Shown here piece by piece: positions 33,906 through 44,534 of a stretch of 64,000 bases of DNA (positions are counted from its first letter, which is position 1; each line of letters begins with the position of its first letter). The DNA lies in the NCBI GenBank assembly GCA_903813345.2, contig CAIIXF020000202.1, forward strand, positions 1-64,000, read 5' to 3'. A program made the translations under genes and the position numbers. The notes under the pieces were generated by a model. The model made no database searches and was not told the origin of the DNA. It saw only the letters and a program-made list of their open reading frames with translations. Source of the DNA: Owenia fusiformis. Lineage: Eukaryota; Annelida; Polychaeta; Sabellida; Oweniidae.

Positions 33906-35604
33906 TTTATCAATGATTTTATATTTTTAACAGATTTCCTTAATAGATTGGAATTTGTCAGAGATTTTGTTTTCAGAAAAACCCTCTCTGCAAATATTGC
34001 AAGTAATTCTATTTGATTTTCGCAAACTGAGTGACAACCTTACCTCAGTTATGAATGATCATGAGTCATTGGAAAAGTAGGCTACATGCATGCCGTGCTT
34101 GCACTAGAAACCCTTGAGTGATATTATGTCGAATATAGCAAAACGTATTTCGCGCTCGCACAAGAAACACCAATGTGATTTATATCAAACAGTCAACGGT
34201 ATGGACAGTCAAGTCAGGTAACTAAGTCGACATTCCAGTGAACATTCGGAAATAAAAAAACTCAGAAATCGTACATCTTCGATTTCCAAAATAATTTGTG
34301 GGGTGGTTATTAAGATGATAATACACTTTTTAACGTATTAATTTTGAGTACATCTCAAATCAATTCTTAACAAAGCGTTCGCCAAATAAGTACTCGAAAT
34401 GTTTGAGTTCGGGATGATAAAAGTACGTTAAGATATACCACTCCTTAAAAATCCTTTGGGAACAAAATATAGAATCAAAAGCATATTCTTCTTATTTACT
34501 CCCTGACACATGCCGACGAATGTTACGTAAGAAAATATCTCCGTTTTAAATAATTCTGTAAACGTTGTTCTCTACAGGTGACATTTTGTATAATTATAAA
34601 ACAAAATTGAACATTTTGCATTTCTAAATTGATAAGTTTCTTGGAATACAACATAACTGTTAACGATTCAAGTCGTTAATAATATTTCCCTTAGTGATCC
34701 CATGATAAATAGACAGTAACTGGGTCAAAGTTTATGTTCAACCTTGTTTTCATGACTTTTAAACATGAGTCGATAATTATGTCGGAAATTTCAATTCCAA
34801 ATGTCAGCTTGTCAACTCGTGTTTTCATCACAATATTTAGCCTTTTATCATGATAGATCGCCAAAATTTGCATGTACCTCTAAATGAGGCGATATATTTT
34901 TAATTTTAGAGATATAAGCTATTAACTCAAACAAAAATTCAAACTATCCACTATTATTTTGATTTCACAAGACGAAATTTCCAGTCCCGGGGAGCACTTT
35001 GGTAACACTTTGAAGGAGGATTCTTGAAAAATCGTTCGAATTTTCACAAAAGGTTTCATGCAAATTCATTGCTTTGTTTAAGCCTCAACTAAAATCATAC
35101 TCAATCCGATACCATAATTATAAATTAAAATGAAACTCACCAGGTTATATGATAAACCGTTTCGAGCATCGATGATTTGAGTTAAACTGTGGATATTTAA
35201 ATCAATGTAAGTCAGCATGTATTCGACAGTTAATGTACACATATAATGTATGCCTCAATGTACGACTTAAAAATCAATTTGCGACCATAATATTTGGCTT
35301 TCAAAAATAAAGTTGGAAGTTACAGTGGTGGGACATTACCGAAAACGTCAATCACATCCAAATATCCGAACGACGTCAAGTATTAGCAATACACTTTTCG
35401 TACATCTCGAACAAGGCAAGGTTCTGTGATCCAGCAATGTGTATTCCGGAAAAAAAATTCACAAATATCAACAATTTTCATTGAATGGGAGATTACATTC
35501 GAAATCTCAACTTTAAAATATTTGTTTCAACCAAGAATTGTAAGAACTTGAAACATGTTTTTAGTTTTTCAAACCGCATATCCTCATTTACGTTCTTTGA
35601 CAAG
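33906..35604. other. Gene-free stretch of about 1.7 kb
   Basis: AT-rich sequence with no recognisable gene, RNA, TIR pair or tandem repeat. The single track-length frame (34691-34873, minus) has no domain. It is one of the least structured parts of the window. Confidence 0.5.
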
Positions 35605-36344
35605 GATGTTATTATTATTATGATAAACATGCTTAGATGGACTACATGCTGTTGAGCCATACACATTAGCTGTGGAAATGTAGAGGTTTCCTCAGCTGCC
35701 TCCGACTTCCATCAGGGTAGACATCTCAACTAGAGGAATGAGCGGTGAATGCTTGAAACCGACTTGCGACTCTCTATGGTAGGTTTAAAAAGCGCTTTAT
35801 GGTCGACTAGCTATTAAACACGAGCTATTGAGAGGGGAGACTTATTGGATACAGGGTGTGTCATGATTCTGGTGGAGATGAGGCAAGATGACAAGGGATT
35901 ACTGGGGCAACCACTTTGCATTTCTTCTCAACCACAGCCAACGAGAGCAACGTTCAGCGTCCCTTCCTCGGGTAATCATTGCTTTTTTGCGCTTGTGAGA
36001 TGGTAAACCAAGCGACTTCAACATCCAGTCCATAGACTTGGCTGGAAAACCTCTGCAGCCTACTTCCACAAGGAAACAGTGTGGCTGCCATCCTCTTCGC
36101 TTGGCATCAGTTACAATGTCCTCGTATTTCAGATTCTTTAATTCGTGGGATTCTTCTACCCGCTCCTCCTAGGGTACAGTTAACTCAACAAGAATGATGG
36201 TCTGCGTTGTTTCCGAGGTGATGATGATGTCTGGCCTCAGAGTGGTGCTGACTACATGCTGGGGGAAAACAAGTTGCTTACCAACATCAACCTTCATAAC
36301 CAAATCAGATGCTGAATGTAAAATGCCTCTGGATTGTTGGTTAA
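35605..36344 (-). pseudogene. RLE-type LINE: endonuclease domain and 3' UTR (3' part)
   Basis: Read on the minus strand from 36344, the frame gives MKVDVGKQLVFPQ, LRPDIIITSETTQTIILVEL, TVP then TAG (36169-36171, in place of the usual Trp), EERVEESHE, VEVGCRGFPAKSM and RWLWLRRNAKWLPQ, and ends at 35899. The R-PD ... E-L block matches the C-terminal restriction-like endonuclease of R2/NeSL-type LINEs (family call inferred). The 3' UTR continues to an ATT-repeat tail at about 35607-35622. The frame continues exactly into the 40920-41152 part once the T2 transposon is removed. Confidence 0.8.
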
Positions 36345-37819
36345 AGTGTTTATTGTACGGTATATATAAATAATTGCGACTCCCGTTGAATAAACTTCAT
36401 CATAGCATAAGGAAATGAATTAGAATATAAAAATACAAATAATTGTTTGTTGTTCTTAATAAATCACACTTCAGTGAACGTGTTGTTTCGGTTTCGATCA
36501 ATTGAACTCTATATTCATGAGCCTACGATGACGTCTACATAGGCACATTAGACTACATGAATATAGAGCTGGTTACGTTCACTCCTGTAATTATGAATGA
36601 ATAGTAGACAATGTTTAGGCCCCCATGTTGAGTTCACTCAGAATACATTTTGAGTAGAGCTTATCACGCTCACTCCTGTAATTGTGAATAAATAGTTCAG
36701 AATGTTTGGGGCCCCTGATTGTGTTCACTCGGAATGATACGTTTGAAGTAGGCTAAAACCAATTTGAATTTGAACCGTGTCTCCTCTATTCACCGTGACA
36801 GAGCTGCGATTTGCGAGCGATTATTACAACACCTGAGTGAACACGCCCAATAATACCTCGCTTATGCCTGGGTCACATATGCTCCGATCCATCGGCCGGC
36901 GCCCGGCCGATTGAGTGTTTTGTTCAATATTGTATTCAATTTTGAACAAAATACTCAATCGGCCGGGCGCCGTAGTGAAAATCGGAGCAAATGTGACAAA
37001 GGCATTTCATAAGGTCAGATTCACACTGTATCGGGGCCTTGGCGATGGGAGTATTATGTGGATTTAATTTTTAACACAATACTAATCCCCGGCACCCTTG
37101 TGATGAAACTGAGCTTATTTTGATCACACAACAACTTCATGATCATGACAGAAATTTGAAAGTTCGCGTGGCTTGCGCAAATTATATATATATATTGATA
37201 TTATTAGACTCCAGATTGAAAATCTGGAGTCTATTGTTTTTGCCTCTATTCTTATTATTAGACTCCAGATTGAAAATCTGGAGTCTATTGCTTTTGCCAG
37301 TTTTCTTATTCTTTCTTTCTTTCTTTCTTTCTGAACACTTTTTCTCAGCAACTAGAAGAACTTACTTTAACCTACTTACATGGCTAACATAGCCCATCAA
37401 CATAGTTTCTGGGAAATTAGGTCAAATTTATATCTAGGTCAAAGGTCAAGAACTAGGTCAAATTTAGGTCAAATCAACATTCTGTCAATTATCTTCGTTG
37501 TTGTTTGTCGTTACTCCTTCATCTTTTTTTCATCATGTAGCTTAGAAAAAAACAAATCGAGAGTGTGGCATTCGTTTTTTGATTACTCTTACCGATTTTG
37601 AGATATGGCGTCAGGAAAGTAGGTCAAACTAAAAAGTTAACCAAATATAACATGTGAGCTATGAAATAAGTGTAGAATTTTCTCAGGAATCTGAATCTGC
37701 AAACCAAATTCCGATCCGACTTCCAGTTCGAAAGTTATGGCATTTTGAAAATTTTTAGAAAATTCGATCTGATGATATCCTGATAGAAAGTCAAGAGTAG
37801 CAAAGAAAATATAGAAAAA

Positions 37820-37935
37820 ATCATCCATCCTTCCTCCCTATCCTGTCTGATCATATCCTTCCTATCTATCCTTCCTTTCTATCCTTTCCTTCCTATCCTA
37901 TCCTTCCTTCCTATTCTATATCCTATCGTATCCTA
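37820..37935. repeat. (TATCC/TTCC)n microsatellite
   Basis: Runs of TATCCTTCC-like words inside the first Helentron-like monomer. The same type of array occurs at about 39600-39665 and 40230-40425 in the second monomer, as expected for homologous units. Confidence 0.85.
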
Positions 37936-38696
37936 GAACTGGGTCAAATCTTACATTTTCAATATTCTATCAATTATCTTCGTCGTTATTTATCGAAACA
38001 TCTTCATCTTTTTTCATCATGTAGCTTATAAACAGCCCTTTTATAAATGTGCCATCCGTTTTTTGATTACTCTTACTGATTTTGAAATATGGCGTCTGGA
38101 AAGTAGGTCAAAACAAAAAATTCTCCAAATGCAATGTATGAATTATGAATTAGGGGAAGAATTTTGTCAGGAATCCGAATCTGCAAACCAAATTTCAATC
38201 CGACTCTCGGTTCGGAAGTTATGGCGTTTTGAAAGCTCAAAAATCGCTAAATTTGGTGCCCCATGTTATGTCAATGAGAAAAAAGATTTTTTTGAAGTGT
38301 AAAATACCAGATATAGACTGAGTACAGCTTAACATTCTGAAAGCCTATAAAAGAAGGGGACTTCTAAGGCTATCTAGCTTTAAAATTTGGACACCAAAAT
38401 GCCTAGGTCAAAATCTAGGTCAAATTCATAGTTTTCCTTATTTTTGCAATTTTGACATTACACTGTAATGATTTGCTTCGAAATTTTGTATACAGGTAGC
38501 AAAGAGTGTGCTTATAGTGATAGCCTTTTGCCGTCAGAAAGTATTTTGACCCACTTTTGAGATATGGTGTCCGTAAAGTAGGTCAAAATAAAAAGTTCTC
38601 ATAATTTAACTTATGAGTTATGAATTAAGGGTAGAACTTTCTCAAGAATCCGAATCTGCAAACCAAATTTCAATCAGACTTCTGGTCAAAAATTCC

Positions 38697-38895
38697 TACT
38701 TACCTACCTACCTAGTACCTACATACCTACTTGGCTACCTACTTAGCTACCTACTTCTCCACTACCTACTCAGCTACTTACTCAGCTACCTACTCAGCTG
38801 CTTACTCAGCTACCTTCTCCGCTACCTACTTACTCAATTACTTAATCATCTACTTACTTAGCTTCCTACTCAGTTACTTACTCAGCTCTTTACTC
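38697..38895. repeat. (CTACTTACTCAG)n microsatellite
   Basis: Degenerate tandem TACCTACTCAGC/TACCTACC units, about 200 bases, inside the Helentron-like dimer just before the internal 3' terminus. It explains the leucine/tyrosine-rich open frame at 38613-38861, which is not a gene. Confidence 0.85.
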
Positions 38896-39459
38896 AAGTA
38901 AATCAATCTGGAGTCTTAAATTGAACTTTGTTCAATTTACCAATCTAGTTCTTTTTCTTATTTTACTGCCCACGTTTTCTCAACAACTATAAGGTATCCA
39001 GTAAAGACCATTATACAGTTCATTTAGGTTCAGTATCTAGTTGGTGGGAAATTGGGTCAAATTTTTATCTAGGTCAAAGGTGATGAACTGGGTTAAATCC
39101 AGTACTTTGTCACTTTTTTCGATTTTCTCAGTCGTCCTTCAATATTTTTGATCCGGGTTTTTTTCATTGTGTTCCTCATAAAAAAGTAGGGTACCGTATG
39201 TCGATTTAGTTTTTTGATATCTCGAACCGATTTCGAGATATCAGTGTCCGAAAACGAGGTCCGAAAAAAAGTTCTCCGAATCCAATGTCCAGGATATTAG
39301 TCTTATAGGAAATTTTCTCAGGATTCCGAATCTGAAAACCGAATTGATATCCGACTTCCGGTTCAGGAGTTATGACGTTTTGAAAGTTCGAGAAAAATCG
39401 ATCTGATGGTACCCTCATAGAATGTCAAGAAAAGTGAAATAAAATTGAAAAAATACCAG

Positions 39460-39745
39460 TCAAGCCCATTTCCAGGTCCAAGTCAAGGTCAAGTCCAGGT
39501 CCAAGTCCAGTTTTGTCCAAGTCAAGTCTAGGTCCAAATCCAGTCCAGGACCTAGATCAAAATCTAAGTCTATCCTATCCTTTCTATCTAGATGATCTTA
39601 TTCTGGATGATTCTCCCTATCTATCCTTCCTTCCTATCCTTCCTTCCTATTCTATCCTATTCTTCCTTCATTCAATCCAAGTCCAGGTCCAAGTCCAGGT
39701 CCAAGTCAAGTCTAGGTCTAAATCCAGTCCAGGGCCTAGGTCAAA
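39460..39745. repeat. (AGGTCCAAGTCC)n minisatellite blocks
   Basis: AGTCCAGGTCCAAGTCCAGG-type tandem words at about 39460-39560 and 39675-39745, separated by a TATCC block. Part of the second Helentron-like monomer. Overlapping open frames are repeat-encoded. Confidence 0.85.
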
Positions 39746-40424
39746 ATCTAGGTCAAATTCAAAGGTTTTCCTTATTTTTGCGATTCTGACACTACACTTC
39801 AATTATATTTTTCGAAATTGTGTATACATGTAGCCAAGAGTGTGCTAATAGTGTAAGCTTTTTGCGGTCAGAAAGTATTTTGACCCACTTTTGAGATATG
39901 GTGTCCGAAAAGTAGGTCAAAATAAAAAGTTCTCCAAATTTAACGTATGAGTTATGAATTAGGGGTAGAATTTTGTCAGGAATCTGAATCTGCAAACTAA
40001 ATTTCGATCTGACTACCGGTTCTGAAGTTATGGCGTGTCCAAAAAGTAGGTCAAAATAAACAGTTTCTAAATTTAACGTATAAGTTATGAATTAGGAGTA
40101 GAATTTTGTCAGCAAATCAAATTACGATCCAACTTCCAGTTCGGAAGTTATGGCGTTTTAAAATTTCGGAAAAATCGATCTGATGGTATCCTGATAGAAA
40201 GTCAAGAGTAGAGAAGAAAATATTGACAAATTCATCCATCCTTCCTATTTGATCCTATCCTATCCTTCCTATCTATCCTTCCTTCGTATATTTTCCTTCC
40301 TATCCTTCCTGTCCTATCCTCTCATATCCTTTTTTCCTATTCTATCCTATCCTTCTTTCTTATTCTATCATATCTTTCCTTCCTATTCTATCCTATCCTA
40401 CCTTCCTATTTTATCTATCCATCT

Positions 40425-40500
40425 TTTTCTGGATGACTCAGCTTATTCTGGATGACTCAGCTTATTCTGGATGACTCGGCTTATTTTGGATGACTCGGCT
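40425..40500. repeat. 19-bp tandem repeat, about 4 copies
   Basis: TTATTCTGGATGACTCAGC is repeated with single-base changes near the 3' terminus of the Helentron-like element. Related GGATGATTC words lie near 39604. Confidence 0.85.
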
Positions 40501-40919
40501 AAAAAGGTCTGAATCTGGAGTCTGAAATTGAACTCGTTCAATTTCCAAAGTCTAGTTATTATCATTTTTGTTTAAAACACTTCCTTTTACTCAATTTAGA
40601 AATATGCTTGTTTTACAATATTTCGATTGATTGGTGCAATACGGGATGTACAATTAGATTATTCTTGTACATCAGAAATACATTGCACGTAGGCTTACTT
40701 CGGATCGCGCGTGCAATCTAGGTTCAAGGCCATTTTCTCTCTTTCCAAGGAGAATGAATATAACAAAATTCAGATGGGCATTTTTATACTTCTTTATTCG
40801 TCCATTATAGTGAAGTCTTGGGGTTGTTACGCCTGTGGAGCATCTATATTGATTCAGGGGAGCACGTTTTATATAATTTCGATAGGAAAAGAAAATTGAG
40901 ATACAGTGCAATAAACTCT

Positions 40920-41152
40920 TTAACTGTTGGTTTTGCAGTTGTTTGTCCTGCTTTCACAAATCCGATGGTTAGTGGTTGTGAGGGTGGACTAGTCAGGGAG
41001 GGATCAGAAATCAAGGGATCAAGCTGTCTAGCAATCTCTTTCAAAACCTGATCATGCCTCCATGTGTAGCGATGTTCTGCTAGGGCAACTTTGCAAGAGC
41101 TGAGGACATGACGCAGGGAGGCTGCTCGATCTTGGCACAGCTGGCATGTAGG
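40920..41152 (-). pseudogene. RLE-type LINE: zinc knuckle and linker (5' part)
   Basis: On the minus strand the frame opens after a TGA at 41153-41155 and reads CQLCQDRAASLRHVLSSC (C-x2-C...H-x4-C), then KVALAEHRYTWRHDQVLKEI, a proline/serine linker and FVKAGQTTAKPTV. It reaches the TTAA at 40920, continuing at 36344. A CCHC knuckle followed by RY-x-WRHD-x-VL ahead of an R-PD nuclease block is characteristic of RLE-encoding LINEs. The copy is 5'-truncated near 41155-41160, as is usual for LINEs. Confidence 0.8.
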
Positions 41153-41671
41153 TCATCGCTAGATGCTAGATTTGTACCTCGGTACATAATTTGAGAAATT
41201 ATTGGCATACGTAAAACCTATTTAAAACAGCATTTATCGTATTCAAAAGCGTTGGGCATCATTGATTCCCAGCCCTCTGAAGTTTGAAAAATAAAAATAC
41301 CTGGGTGTTAATCCATGGATTATCTTTGAAAATGAGAAATATATTTTTGGATTACATGGTGTAATCTTAAAGTAAACAAAATGTTTTAAAGTGTATTGAT
41401 GTTTTTTGGATGAAAAACATAAGCGAAATTCATGAAAAAATCCCCCGATTCATTCTACAAACAATTCCCTCTCTTTTAGGCCATATCCCCAAGATTGCTT
41501 CATCAATATGTAACAGAACATCAAAATTATCATTTGCACGTTTGCTGATGGGTATATTGAAAATAATTAACCAGAGCTTTACTTCATACGAATACGAATT
41601 TCGAATGTTGCCTTAGTTACTTGACTTGACTTTGGGGTGCTTGCACGACAAATGAATGATTGAGTAGCGCA
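41153..41671. other. Gene-free stretch
   Basis: No gene recognised. It lies between the truncated RLE-type LINE and the inverted dispersed repeat that begins near 41672. Confidence 0.45.
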
Positions 41672-41960
41672 TGTTGGTTGAGTTTGTATTAGTCCCAGCG
41701 GGACAAGCTTCTAATTTGTAAAAAAAACTATTTTTCTGTAATGATTACTCTAGTAGCTCATGCTGGTTGAGTCTGCACTTCTATGTCAAGAGATTTTCGC
41801 TTCAGAAATCATCTCAGTAAATGTCATTGTCAATGTCAACTTTTGCTTGGTAACATATTTTATATTGAAAGCGAAATATGTCAAATGGTCACGACCTTTT
41901 TACGCGAAAACTCCCCCCATTTTTATATCTCCAGAACCATCGGCCCTAGAAGGTGTCAAT
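41672..41960 (+). repeat. Dispersed repeat R, copy 1
   Basis: About 290 bases match, inverted, 53535-53820. Shared words include AGTCCCAGCGGG, GCTTCTAATTTGTAAAAA, TCATGCTGGTTGAGT, CTTCAGAAATCATCT, TCAAATGGTCACG and TATCTCCAGAAC. Similarity is roughly 80 per cent by eye, so the copies are old. Non-coding. Confidence 0.75.
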
Positions 41961-42648
41961 GATACATATGTATGTGTGTTTAAAAAAGTCAAAAGTTCTC
42001 AAGATATTTGCCAAAAACTGATTTTAGAACGCACAACATCACAGTTAAACCAAAAATCGAAAATTATTGTCGAATCCATACTCGTTTTAGAGAACTCTGA
42101 AATTGAAAATGCTTGAGAAATACTAAAAGAACCGTAGCTAATAAGATGTAACAATCTACATCTGCATCGCCTCACCAGGACGGAAACTATAAAGGATACA
42201 AAACAGGCAAGAAACACACATTTCTGAGTAAACAGGTCGCTTTACAAGTATTCCAAAAACTTTTAGTTTGTTCTTTAACGTCTGCGCAAAATTATATGAA
42301 GATGACCGCTGCACAAATCTGGCATATTCCGAGATTCCATGAACAAGAAAAACCGCCTCATGATCTCATGGGCTCAAAAAATAATTTAGGAATATTAATT
42401 GAACTACTGACTCTACTACAAAAGAATCTGGCCGGGATCTATCATACCAGTTGCACATCTCATACAAGCGATTTCACTATGCATGAAAAGGGACCAAACT
42501 TATTACATACTAACAATGTACATAGATATAATACATTTGACTCTACAAAGAATTAACTTAATATACTAGTCCGACAATATAATACCCAAAACCACTTAAC
42601 TCGTATCTTACCATAAAACAATTTGGCCCAACCCTCCACTTGACATAT
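41961..42648. other. Gene-free stretch
   Basis: The frames at 41760-42116 and 42296-42556 have no recognisable domains, and the first overlaps the dispersed repeat. Nothing else is seen. Confidence 0.45.
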
Positions 42649-43750
42649 ACACGGTGGGCCAGAAAACCAGTTCCCAACTTCAAATCAGGATTAATAAACC
42701 CTAATGCTTCATAAGGAAATTTATGGGAGGAATATACCACACACTCTGTGCTATTTTTCATGCCTGTTATTGCTCCACCCACATGGTACTGTCAACCAAT
42801 AGCATGCTTGTCTTTCCTAATCTCACACCCTGCTAAGGATCATACACTCTGTTCCATATCTTCTTGCTACATACTGTTAAAACACAGTCACCAGACTGCC
42901 ATTTTACGAAATAAACGATCATATAAAATATCATATTCAATTAACTGATATATATTTACATTTACTTTTTTCCACCCTTACCCCTTCCTTCCACCCAATC
43001 ATTAAAAGTTAGGAGCACTAATACACCCTTGGTATACGCAGCTAACGAAAATTGACCGGCACGGGTCAAAAGCTGGACCGGTACGGGTTAACGGTTTTAT
43101 TTGAATTTAAAATAGCCATAACTTGCTCAATATTGACTTCCTCGTGTCTAATTTGAAATATATGATGCCTCCCGATGCTTTTAAGTACCCCAATTTTTTA
43201 CAGATTTTTAAACGGACCAAAACTCTCTAAATGCGCATTTATGCTCTTTTCTCTCGAGAACGACTGTCTCATTTTCACGATAACTTTTATTTAGTACTTC
43301 TAACATATAAGATCTATTTTTCCCCATCAAGGTATGATGTAAATGACATGCTATTTACATCTTGTGAGTTTCAATGACGCGCGTTTGATTTTATAAAAAA
43401 TGCCAAACTTTGTGACAAAGAATTTCATCCTGCTTGCAACGAGAAGACGGACCGGTTCGGGGCAATCTGCTTGCAGCGAGAAGACGGACCGGTTCGGGGC
43501 AATAGCTGATGAAATTCTTATATATTATTTTAAAGGTTAGATATTTTCAAGAAATTCGGTATATTACACTATGTCATATAATCCATAAAAGTATATCATG
43601 CTTATTTGAGATGTCAGATTGCTATTTAAGGTCTCTATAGATTTTAGGGGTAAAACAGTAAATCTGTGAAATAATGGAAACTTATTTTTCAACAAGACAG
43701 TGTTTCGACCATAAATAACCAATAATATTTATTCCATAATATTTTTGCTG
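42649..43750. mobile_element. Mariner-like element remnant (CGGTGGGCCAGAAAACC end)
   Basis: The left end CGGTGGGCCAGAAAACCAGT is followed by TCCCAACTTCAAATCAGGAT, as in the 50525 element. Further matches to 50600-50760 appear at about 43515-43690 (TTTTAAAGGTTAGA, AATTCGGTAT, TTGCTATTTAAGGTCTC). The two matching parts are separated by about 0.8 kb that includes GACCGG-rich DNA (43050-43505). No transposase is visible. Confidence 0.55.
43430..43506. repeat. 38-bp tandem duplication
   Basis: Two adjacent copies of GAGAAGACGGACCGGTTCGG followed by GGCAAT. Relates to the GACCGGCACGGG words at 43055-43085. CAGCTA at 43041 and TAGCTG at 43503 could be the ends of a nested element, but this is weak. 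Confidence 0.75.
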
Positions 43751-44299
43751 AAAGTTATTTGTTTTAAAATTGTGTATGTCATCACCTAATAATGGCAACT
43801 TAAAATAATAAAATATTTAATTCATCATATAAGATTTTCCAAAGGACCAGATTTAACATGGCAAGAGATTTTGGACAGCTGTATTTTTGATCACGGGTAT
43901 TACCAGACCATACAATGAACACTTTATATTAAAACAATATCTTGACTTCAACAAAAGTGCATGAAAAATAAAAGTCTCATTTTAATAATGAGATTAGCCA
44001 TGGATTAGTAACCCATCTTCGATAATATTGACCTTATTACTGAAAAAGATGACCATGATTTTCAAGTTTTTTTCAATATAAGATTACACTGTAAGGTATC
44101 ATTCACATCATATAACACCGAATGACACCGAATGAATGCATTGACAGTTTGCTAGGTCATTGGAAACCAATGTAATCCATTTTTTATAATCATTTGAGGG
44201 GATTTGATTCAATACCAGAGTATCCAATGAGACATGAATATAATAACATTGACTGACTTATACTTATACAGTTCCACAATTGTTCATCTATTTTTCAAT

Positions 44300-44465
44300 C
44301 TCTGACAATACCGCATGTGCCTTTCTGACATTACAATATTACATTTGTTACTCTGACGTTGCAATACTGCATGCATTTCTCTACGTTGGATTATCACAAG
44401 AGCTACTCTGACATTGCAATACCACATGAGTTTCTCTCACATTGTAATACCACAAGAACTGCTCT
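44300..44465. repeat. Degenerate minisatellite, about 36-48 bp unit
   Basis: TCTGACATTGCAATACCACA and variants recur about five times. Irregular spacing; non-coding. Confidence 0.6.
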
Positions 44466-44534
44466 GGGGGTGGGGTCAGATAGCTGTTTAATTGCAATTG
44501 CTATATATAGAGCACCACTTTTTGACACAATTAT

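Larger units (their letters stand above)
37205..40556 (+). mobile_element. Helentron-like element, head-to-tail dimer
   Basis: Compared with the empty site in T2 copy 1, 3.35 kb is inserted at a T/T position with at most 3 bp shared at the junctions. The 5' end is TAGACTCCAGATTGAAAATC, a perfect hairpin that is repeated 53 bases later. The 3' end is a hairpin GAAATTGAACTCGTTCAATTTC-like stem, then CCAAAGTCTAGT. A second, internal 3' end (AAATTGAAC...GTTCAATTT, then CCAATCTAGT) lies at about 38906-38954, followed by another copy of the body. Asymmetric inverted ends, 3' hairpin, T/T insertion and internal tandem repeats are features of Helentron/HINE elements. No Rep/helicase is encoded. Confidence 0.7.
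36345..40919 (-). mobile_element. TTAA-target transposon T2, copy 2, with nested insertion
   Basis: Inverted, nearly identical copy of 21104-22325, flanked by TTAA at 36341-36344 and 40920-40923. It is 3.35 kb longer because of the Helentron-like insertion at 37205-40556; the uninterrupted copy 1 supplies the empty site. Its target is the RLE-type LINE frame, whose codons run straight through the single restored TTAA. The nested hairpin MITE is also present, at about 36866-37010. Confidence 0.92.

Noticed and set aside
37120-40455. Several leucine-, serine- or tyrosine-rich frames
   Set aside because: They translate microsatellites and minisatellites inside the Helentron-like insertion.
37205-40556. 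TIR transposon with 5-bp TTATT duplication
   Set aside because: Comparison with the empty site in T2 copy 1 leaves at most 3 shared bases, and both ends have terminal hairpins rather than symmetrical TIRs, which fits a Helentron-like mode better.
43041-43508. Nested element with CAGCTA/TAGCTG ends
   Set aside because: Only six bases match at the ends and no target duplication is seen; too weak to call.
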